A stretch of 11,119 nucleotides of DNA, taken from assembly GCA_035455265.1 (NCBI GenBank), contig DATIFK010000048.1, forward strand, positions 1 to 11,119, written 5' to 3'. How positions within the stretch are numbered: position 1 is the first letter of the stretch; every line of letters starts with the position of its first letter. Origin of the DNA: MGOM01 sp035455265 (GTDB lineage Bacteria; Chloroflexota; Anaerolineae; Anaerolineales; E44-bin32). Made by a program: the position numbers and the translations under genes. Positions 6,584-11,119 of this stretch are shown here, one piece after another. The notes beneath the pieces are model-generated. The model worked only from the letters and a program-made list of their open reading frames with translations. It ran no database searches and was not told where the DNA came from.

Positions 6584-7387
6584 GTGTTGGCCGATTCCCC
6601 GCAGACCTGGCACCACGGCCTGGTGGCCCGCTGGTGGGCCGAGTTCCACAACGACGGCCCTGAGATCGACTACTTCCGCAGTTTCATCGAACAGGCGGGC
6701 CTTCCGGCGCTCGACGCCGGCTGCGGGACGGGTCGCCTGCTCCTGCCCTACCTGAGAGCGGGCCTCGACGTCGACGGCGTCGACGTCTCGCAGGACATGC
6801 TGGCGTTCTGTCGGAAGAAGGCGCAGAGTGAAGGTCTCCAACCGCAGCTCTACCGGCAAGCCCTGCACGAGCTCGATCTTCCCCGCAAGTACAGAACGAT
6901 CATCGTCTGCGGTTCGTTCGGCCTGGGCGGATCGCGCCACCAGGATCAAGAGGCCCTCCGGCGCTTCTTTCTGCACCTGGCGCCGGGTGGGACCCTTGCC
7001 TTCGATTGCGACCTTCCCTACAAGGACGGGGACGAGTGGCGCTACTGGTTGCCGGAAGCGCGCCGGGCGCTGCCGGAAGCGTGGCCCGAGGGAAGAAGGA
7101 GGCGCAAGCGCGCCGAGAACGGAGATGAAATCGAACTGCGGGGCCGCGTGGCGTCCATTGATCCGCTCGATCAGGTGCTCACACGGCAGATCCAGGCGAT
7201 CCTATGGAGGGACGGCCGCATCGAGCGCCAGGAGGAGCACACCCTGCGGGAGAGGTTGTACTTCCGCAACGAGGTGCTCGACATGCTTGCCTCGGCCGGC
7301 TTCGAGAACGTGAAGGTCCTTGCCGACTACACCGACAAGCCGCCGTCGCCCGAATCCGGGATCCTCATCTACGTAGCCTCGAGGTAG
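6584..7387 (+). CDS. Class I SAM-dependent methyltransferase
   Basis: This soluble protein of about 267 residues has a Rossmann-type methyltransferase fold. The SAM-binding motif I is LDAGCGTGRLLLP (about residues 43-55). Motif II follows as VDGVDVSQDML, its acidic residue contacting the ribose, and a later strand reads LAPGGTLAFDCDL. After the core comes a basic insert (GRRRRKRAENGDE), then a beta-rich stretch and the closing YFRNEVLDMLASAGFENVKV, a pattern common in uncharacterised methyltransferases of this type. The methyl acceptor cannot be told. The start is uncertain: TTG 6581, GTG 6584 and TTG 6587 are adjacent in frame, and I prefer GTG. The gene begins only 16 bases after the E2 stop with no visible promoter, so it is probably the last gene of the dehydrogenase transcript. 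A hairpin follows at 7410. Confidence 0.85.
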   Translation: MLADSPQTWHHGLVARWWAEFHNDGPEIDYFRSFIEQAGLPALDAGCGTGRLLLPYLRAGLDVDGVDVSQDMLAFCRKKAQSEGLQPQLYRQALHELDLPRKYRTIIVCGSFGLGGSRHQDQEALRRFFLHLAPGGTLAFDCDLPYKDGDEWRYWLPEARRALPEAWPEGRRRRKRAENGDEIELRGRVASIDPLDQVLTRQIQAILWRDGRIERQEEHTLRERLYFRNEVLDMLASAGFENVKVLADYTDKPPSPESGILIYVASR

Positions 7388-7409
7388 CCTGTTCCGATCT
7401 CAGCCGGGA

Positions 7410-7429
7410 GCAAGGCTCGGGTGCCTTGC
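7410..7429 (+). terminator. Hairpin after the methyltransferase
   Basis: GCAAGGC (7410-7416) pairs perfectly with GCCTTGC (7423-7429) around the loop TCGGGT, 22 bases past the methyltransferase stop and before the next promoter. There is no T tract, so it is a plausible but unproven end of the dehydrogenase-methyltransferase transcript. Confidence 0.5.
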
Positions 7430-7444
7430 GTCTGCGACGGCGTG

Positions 7445-7474
7445 TTGGCGCTCCCTGGAGGGCCGATATACAAT
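7445..7474 (+). promoter_or_regulatory. Promoter giving a leaderless receiver-protein mRNA
   Basis: TTGGCG (7445-7450, four of six matches to TTGACA) and TACAAT (7469-7474, five of six to TATAAT) are 18 bases apart. The start point would fall near 7481-7483, right at the ATG at 7484. No ribosome site lies at a usable distance; the nearest GGAG is 23 bases upstream of the ATG and outside the predicted message. Confidence 0.65.
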
Positions 7475-7483
7475 ACCGCCGTC

Positions 7484-7870
7484 ATGGCCCACACCAGCAA
7501 GATCCTCGTGATCGATGACGAGCCCGACACCGTCGGGCTCCTGGAATTGACCCTCAAGACCGCAGGCTTCCATGTCGACGGCGCCGGAAACGGAGAAGAA
7601 GGTTTGCGCCTGGCGACCGAGAACACCTACGACCTCCTGCTGGTCGACCTGATGATGCCGGGCGTTACGGGTTTCGATCTGATGCGCTCTTTGAAAGAGA
7701 AGGGCGGCCGCTCGGCCAAGGCTCCGATCGTCATCCTGACGGCGCGGGGCCGTCCGGAAGACCGCGAGATGGGCGAGCGCCTGGGCGCCGTCGGCTATCT
7801 CATCAAGCCGGCCACGCGCGGCCAGCTGCTCGACGTCGTGCGGCGCGTCCTGCGCGAGATCCCCGCCTAG
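7484..7870 (+). CDS. Stand-alone response regulator receiver protein
   Basis: This 128-residue protein is a single CheY-like receiver domain with no output domain. It has every key residue: the acidic pair D11 and D12, the phosphate acceptor D55 in LLLVDLMMPG, T86 in VILTARG, and K108 in YLIKPAT. It should accept a phosphoryl group from a histidine kinase and act by protein contact rather than by DNA binding. No kinase is in the window. The ATG at 7484 begins directly before the first beta strand (KILVIDDE). The longer frame to 7421 would start upstream of the promoter and is rejected. Expression is probably from a leaderless message. Only one base separates its stop from the ATG of the following unknown gene, so the two are very likely cotranslated, and that protein may be a partner. 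Confidence 0.93.
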   Translation: MAHTSKILVIDDEPDTVGLLELTLKTAGFHVDGAGNGEEGLRLATENTYDLLLVDLMMPGVTGFDLMRSLKEKGGRSAKAPIVILTARGRPEDREMGERLGAVGYLIKPATRGQLLDVVRRVLREIPA

Positions 7871-7871
7871 A

Positions 7872-8420
7872 ATGCCCTCGGCCGATCCCCGGCTCACCTG
7901 GTACGCCGCCGCCCTCGATGAGCTGGCGGCGTTTCTGCTCACCGATGCGGTGACCTGGCCCCTCGATCGACACGCTGGCCTGCGCCAGGATCTCAGCCTG
8001 GGGGGCCTGCTGCTGGTCCAGGACGAGCTTAAGGCCGAGGCGGCCGCGCTTCCGCCCGAAGATCGCCACCTGATGGAGACACTCGACCATCGCTGGGAGG
8101 CGCTGAACCAAGAACAACCGGCCGCCCTGGCGCGCAAGGCAGCCCGCGAGCAGACGATGCGCCTGCGTCTGTGGTCCGCCTACCTCGGTGACCTCGAGGA
8201 GGGTTCTGCCGCCGGTGAATACGCGCAGCAGGTCCGCTATCGCGTCATGCTGGAGCGCCTTGGCGACCTGTCCTCCCAGCCGACGGCGGCCGAGCCCGTC
8301 GACCGCCGCCTGCGTTCTCTTCTTCGTCCCGGCGCCTTCATCTGGTCGCCGGCATTGGAGAAGAACTACCCGCACGACCGGTATTGGTTCCTCTACGGAA
8401 GGCCGTCAGCCAAAGGCTAG
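7872..8420 (+). CDS. Uncharacterised protein following receiver gene
   Basis: This 182-residue protein belongs to no family I recognise. It has no signal peptide and no membrane segment, and it looks mostly helical. The N-terminal third reads LTWYAAALDELAAFLLTD and DLSLGGLLLVQDELKAEAAAL. The middle is charged and rich in Arg, Glu and Gln. The C-terminus ends with the aromatic run FIWSPALEKNYPHDRYWFLYGRP, which looks like a conserved tail. Codon use resembles that of the neighbours, and no competing minus-strand gene occupies this stretch. It starts one base after the receiver stop, with no separate promoter. The tight coupling suggests a linked function, for example a target or binding partner of the receiver, but this is inference from position only. 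It ends 6 bases before a large palindrome. Confidence 0.75.
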   Translation: MPSADPRLTWYAAALDELAAFLLTDAVTWPLDRHAGLRQDLSLGGLLLVQDELKAEAAALPPEDRHLMETLDHRWEALNQEQPAALARKAAREQTMRLRLWSAYLGDLEEGSAAGEYAQQVRYRVMLERLGDLSSQPTAAEPVDRRLRSLLRPGAFIWSPALEKNYPHDRYWFLYGRPSAKG

Positions 8421-8426
8421 ACGCGA

Positions 8427-8479
8427 CCCTCACCCCTCACCCCTCTCCCGCTGAGCGGGAGAGGGGCCGGGGGTGAGGG
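8427..8479. repeat. Two-tier palindrome, dispersed-repeat type, likely two-way terminator
   Basis: CCCTCACCCC (8427-8436) pairs with GGGGTGAGGG (8470-8479), then a 3-by-3 internal bulge, then the 12-pair stem CCCCTCTCCCGC (8440-8451) with GCGGGAGAGGGG (8455-8466) and a TGA loop. It fills the gap between convergent genes and ends 2 bases before the rny stop codon. The CCCTCACCCC / CCTCTCCC wording recalls a family of extragenic palindromes repeated many times in various bacterial genomes. Copy number here cannot be judged from one window. Confidence 0.8.
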
Positions 8480-8481
8480 CT

Positions 8482-10011
8482 CTACTTGGCGTAGTCGATC
8501 GCCCTCGTCTCCCGGATCACCGTGACTTTGATCTGCCCAGGGTATTGCATCCCCTCTTCGATCTTCTTGGCAACGTCGCGCGCCAGCCGGGTCGCATCGA
8601 GATCATCGATGGATTCCGGTTGGACGATCACGCGAATCTCACGCCCGGCCTGGAGGGCATAACTCTGCGACACGCCTTGGAACGAGTTGGCGATGTCCTC
8701 CAGCCCCCGCACGCGCTTGATGTACTGCTCCAGGCTCTCGCGGCGGGCGCCCGGCCGGGCCCCGCTGATGGCGTCGGCGGCTTCGACGATCACCGCTTCG
8801 ACGGATTCCTGTTCCACTTCATGATGGTGCGAGGCGATCGTATTGACGACCGGCGCCGGGACCCCGTGGCGGCGGGCGAACTCCGCGCCGATGCCGGCGT
8901 GAGTTCCCTCGACCTCGTGGTCCATGGCCTTGCCCAGGTCATGCAGCAGGCCGCCGGCTTTGGCGACCTCGACGTTGGCGCCCAGCTCCGAGGCAATGAC
9001 CCCGGCGAGTTGGGCCGTCTCGACGGCATGGGCCAGCTGGTTCTGACCATAGGAGGTGCGGAACTTCAAGCGGCCGAGCTTCTTGAGGATCTCCGGATGC
9101 AGCCCGGGCACACCGGCGTCGAAGCTCGCCTTCTCGGCTTCCTCGACGATCAACCGGTCGACTTCGTTGCGGGACTGGTCGACGATCTTCTCGATATTCG
9201 CCGGGTGGATGCGCCCATCGAGGACGAGCTTTTCCATCGAGCGCCGAGCGATCTCGCGCCGCACCGAGTCGAAGCAGGAAATGGTCACCGCCTCGGGCGT
9301 GTCGTCGACGACGACGTCGACCCCCGCCGCCTGCTCGAAGGCGCGGATGTTCCGACCGTTGCGGCCGATGATGCGGCCCTTCATCTCGTCGGACGGCAGC
9401 GCCACGACCGAGACGGACACCTCGGCCACATGGTCGGAGGCCACTCGCTGGATGGCGTCGGCGATCAACTCGCGTGCCCGCCGCTCGCCCTCCTCCTGGG
9501 CCTCCTCTTCGATCTGGCGGATGATACGCGCCATGTCGCCGCGCGCCTCTTTCTCGACCGCGGCCAGCAGCTGGTTCTTGGCGTCGTCCTGGGTCATCCC
9601 CGAGACGCGCTGCAGCTCGGCCAGCGTCTGGCCGTGCAGCTCTTCGATCTCGTTCTGTCGGCGGTCGATCGTGCTCTGGCGCTTGTTCAGCGTCTGATCC
9701 CGCTTCTCCACCGCCTCCAACCGCCGGTCGACTTCGCTGCGCCGCCGCTGGAGCCGTTCCTCCTCGCGGGAGAGCTCCGCCCGGCGCCGTGACAGCTCGG
9801 CTTCGCCCTCGTCGCGCAGGCGCAAGGCCTCGTCGCGGGACTTGAGCTCGGTCTCGCGGGCTCGGGCTTGCGCTTGCTCCAGGATTCGGTCGGCCTCGGC
9901 TTGCCTCGACTTCGTTTCCCTTTCCACCTGCAGGTGGCGGACGAAGTAACCCAGGACGGCGCCAGCCGCCAGAGTCACCAGCCCGCCGACGATCAACCAC
10001 GCGCTGTTCAC
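8482..10011 (-). CDS. rny: Ribonuclease Y
   Basis: This 509-residue membrane-anchored endoribonuclease starts mRNA decay. In order it has an N-terminal transmembrane helix (about 4-24), a long charged coiled coil (about 30-190), a KH RNA-binding domain (about 200-265) with the loop GRIIGRNGRNIR, and an HD hydrolase domain (about 325-420) with H328, the metal-binding pair H357-D358 in LLHDLGKAMDHE, HHHEVE near 395 and D413 in AADAISGARPGARRE. A C-terminal domain ends in IRETRAIDYAK. Length and order are normal for the family. The start is GTG at 10011, overlapping the recX stop as GTGA, with GAGGGTGA upstream as ribosome site. This implies translational coupling after recX. Several long frames on the opposite strand are shadows. 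The gene ends against a large palindrome. Confidence 0.96.
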   Translation of the reverse strand: MNSAWLIVGGLVTLAAGAVLGYFVRHLQVERETKSRQAEADRILEQAQARARETELKSRDEALRLRDEGEAELSRRRAELSREEERLQRRRSEVDRRLEAVEKRDQTLNKRQSTIDRRQNEIEELHGQTLAELQRVSGMTQDDAKNQLLAAVEKEARGDMARIIRQIEEEAQEEGERRARELIADAIQRVASDHVAEVSVSVVALPSDEMKGRIIGRNGRNIRAFEQAAGVDVVVDDTPEAVTISCFDSVRREIARRSMEKLVLDGRIHPANIEKIVDQSRNEVDRLIVEEAEKASFDAGVPGLHPEILKKLGRLKFRTSYGQNQLAHAVETAQLAGVIASELGANVEVAKAGGLLHDLGKAMDHEVEGTHAGIGAEFARRHGVPAPVVNTIASHHHEVEQESVEAVIVEAADAISGARPGARRESLEQYIKRVRGLEDIANSFQGVSQSYALQAGREIRVIVQPESIDDLDATRLARDVAKKIEEGMQYPGQIKVTVIRETRAIDYAK

Positions 10012-10652
10012 AACTCACCCTCGCTTTCCCCGGAAGCGGCGGATTCGGCCGTCACGCGCCGCACCGCCGCAGTGATGGTTTCGTGCCCAAACCCCCTGCG
10101 CTGCAAGTACGCGACCATGCGCCGGCGGCGTTCCGCCTCGTCCGCCCCTCGCCAGCGGCGGACGGCGCGGCGCGCCGCCTCGACGGCAGCTTCGTCTTCG
10201 GAGAAACCGCTCAAGGCCTGATCGACGATCTCGCGGCGCAAGCCCTTGCGCTGCAGCTCGGCCCGCAGGCCGAGGGCGCTGCGCGGACGGAACGCCGCTC
10301 GATCCTCCAGCCAGGTCCGGGCGAAGCGCTCGTCGTCGATTTGCCCGGCGTCCTTCAGGCGATCCACGACCGCCTCGACGGTTTCGTCCGATCCACCGCT
10401 CTTCCTCAAGGCCGTGCGCAGCTCGAACTCGGAGCGCGGCCGGCGGGCGAGCAGTCGTCCGGCTTTCTGCAGCCCCGCTTCCACCGCCTGGCGGCCCTGC
10501 AGGTCGGCCAGGGTCGCCTCGTCGAACGCCAGCCCGATCGAGAGAGAAGCCGCCACAGCCGGATCGACCATCAACCGCAGCCGGCCGTCGACATACACCG
10601 CCACCCGGCCTCGCCGCCGCGGCATGATTCGCAATGCCGTGATCGTTGCCAC
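10008..10652 (-). CDS. recX: Regulatory protein RecX
   Basis: This protein of about 214 residues modulates RecA, typically by capping or destabilising RecA filaments on DNA. The N-terminus ITALRIMPRRRGRVAVYVDGRLRLMV matches the usual RecX opening. Then come arrays of three-helix units, seen in RPRSEFELRTALRKSGGSDETVEAVVDRLKDAGQIDDERFARTW and, in a second copy, RSALGLRAELQRKGLRREIVDQALSG. The start is a choice among GTG codons at 10670, 10655 and 10652. AAGGA at 10660-10664 lies 7 bases before 10652 and 4 before 10655, so I take 10652. Its stop overlaps the rny start. It follows recA on the same strand after about 290 bases, the classic recA-recX arrangement. Confidence 0.9.
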   Translation of the reverse strand: MATITALRIMPRRRGRVAVYVDGRLRLMVDPAVAASLSIGLAFDEATLADLQGRQAVEAGLQKAGRLLARRPRSEFELRTALRKSGGSDETVEAVVDRLKDAGQIDDERFARTWLEDRAAFRPRSALGLRAELQRKGLRREIVDQALSGFSEDEAAVEAARRAVRRWRGADEAERRRRMVAYLQRRGFGHETITAAVRRVTAESAASGESEGEL

Positions 10653-10945
10653 CACCCGTTCCTTAAGCACAAAGGCCGTGCCCGATCGTTCCGGTCACGG
10701 CTCAGGACCACCCACGCCGGTGGGGGTCGGTTCATGGAACCCCGCAGATGGCCGCCCCGGTACTTACAGGCCGGCCACCGAAGACGCCCTAGCTACCCCA
10801 GATGTCCGGACGCGCACCACTTGCCGTTCCGACGTCCTCGATCCTGCGGAGTCCAACCGATCCTCCGTCATGGATAGACCCAAACCGTGGCTGCCCCGGT
10901 GGTTCTTCGTCCGGCGCAGCCGAGTCACGGCGGCGATCTCGCCGC
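10653..10945. other. recA-recX intergenic spacer
   Basis: This 293-base gap is long for neighbouring genes on one strand. It opens at the recA stop with a hairpin (10929-10946), carries a smaller CCCAC/GTGGG hairpin (10711-10715 with 10720-10724), and ends in the recX ribosome site. A 35-codon minus-strand frame (10764-10871) has no ribosome site or recognisable motif. I see no convincing promoter, LexA-type operator or RNA gene. Confidence 0.6.
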
Positions 10946-10946
10946 C
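10929..10946 (-). terminator. Hairpin at the recA stop codon
   Basis: On the minus strand, GGCGGCG and CGCCGCC form a perfect 7-pair stem around AGAT, and the first G of the stem is the last base of the recA TAG. No T tract follows. It probably acts as a terminator or attenuator between recA and recX, or as a 3' end stabiliser. Confidence 0.6.
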
Positions 10947-11119
10947 TAGTCGTCCACCTCCGCGGTGGCCATCTGGGCGCGCCCCGCTTCGCGGATGCGC
11001 GCTTCGATCGTCTGCAGCATCTCGGGAGCCTGCCGCAGGTACTCCTTGGCATTCTCCCGCCCCTGCCCGATCCGCTGGTCCCCGTAGGTGAAGAACGAGC
11101 CGCGCTTCTCAATCAGCCC
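10946..11119 (-). CDS. recA: Recombinase RecA (3' end only)
   Basis: These are the last 57 residues of RecA, the DNA strand-exchange and SOS co-protease protein. The frame is open to the window edge, so most of the gene, including the ATPase core, is outside. The visible part starts GLIEKRGSFFTYGDQRIGQGRENAKEYL, which lines up with the C-terminal domain of known RecA proteins (IIEKSGAWFSY.GERIGQGRENAK). It ends after a helical segment in a very short acidic tail, AEVDD, while E. coli RecA has a longer acidic tail. A hairpin begins at the stop codon, and recX follows on the same strand. The call is secure despite the short length because the GERIGQGRENAK-like motif is specific to RecA. Confidence 0.95.
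   Translation of the reverse strand, partial: GLIEKRGSFFTYGDQRIGQGRENAKEYLRQAPEMLQTIEARIREAGRAQMATAEVDD

Noticed and set aside
8427..8479. CRISPR repeat or phage attachment site
   Set aside because: There is a single palindrome with no repeat-spacer pattern, no cas gene and no integrase. A dispersed palindrome or terminator explains it better.
8473..9792. 439-residue plus-strand frame
   Set aside because: It is antisense to rny, whose domain order and motifs are unmistakable. The plus-strand translation has no recognisable domain.
10764..10871. 35-codon minus-strand frame in the recA-recX gap
   Set aside because: No ribosome site, no motif, and a composition like spacer DNA; random frames of this size are expected.
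10789..11112. 107-residue minus-strand frame at the right edge
   Set aside because: It is an out-of-frame reading of the recA 3' end and the spacer. The correct frame gives the clear RecA C-terminus.

Overview
The window is GC-rich, gene-dense bacterial chromosome with no tRNA, rRNA, transposase, phage gene or CRISPR array. Several points suggest a Chloroflexota-like (Anaerolineae-type) bacterium: a TrpB2-type tryptophan synthase beta chain, a recA-recX-rny gene order, near-leaderless promoters, and frequent GTG/TTG starts. This placement is an inference from gene content, not a phylogenetic result.

Left part (1-3266). The 3' end of a trpB2-type gene converges on a small DUF1059-family gene, with a strong hairpin between them. 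A 274-base spacer separates the DUF1059 gene from a plus-strand pair: a ten-helix EamA/DMT transporter, and 7 bases after it an unfamiliar lipoprotein that appears to hold four tandem FxLYD-like beta domains.

Middle (3267-7474). A clear promoter, with overlapping inverted repeats between its -35 and -10 boxes, drives a tightly packed 2-oxoacid dehydrogenase operon: E1 alpha, E1 beta and E2, most like pyruvate dehydrogenase. Stop and start codons overlap at both junctions. A class I methyltransferase follows closely, then a hairpin. No E3 gene is present. A new promoter then places its start point almost on the start codon of a stand-alone response-regulator receiver protein. A 182-residue protein of unknown function begins directly after it.

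Right part (7475-11119). A long two-tier palindrome fills the gap between the unknown gene and a minus-strand DNA repair/RNA decay block. Read from the right edge, that block is the recA 3' end, a roughly 290-base spacer opening with a hairpin at the recA stop, recX, and rny (RNase Y), whose start overlaps the recX stop.

Most of the window is ordinary housekeeping sequence and I see no convincing new defence or mobile system. The items most worth a second look are the candidate operator at the dehydrogenase promoter, the four-domain lipoprotein, the receiver plus unknown-protein pair, and the palindrome before rny.
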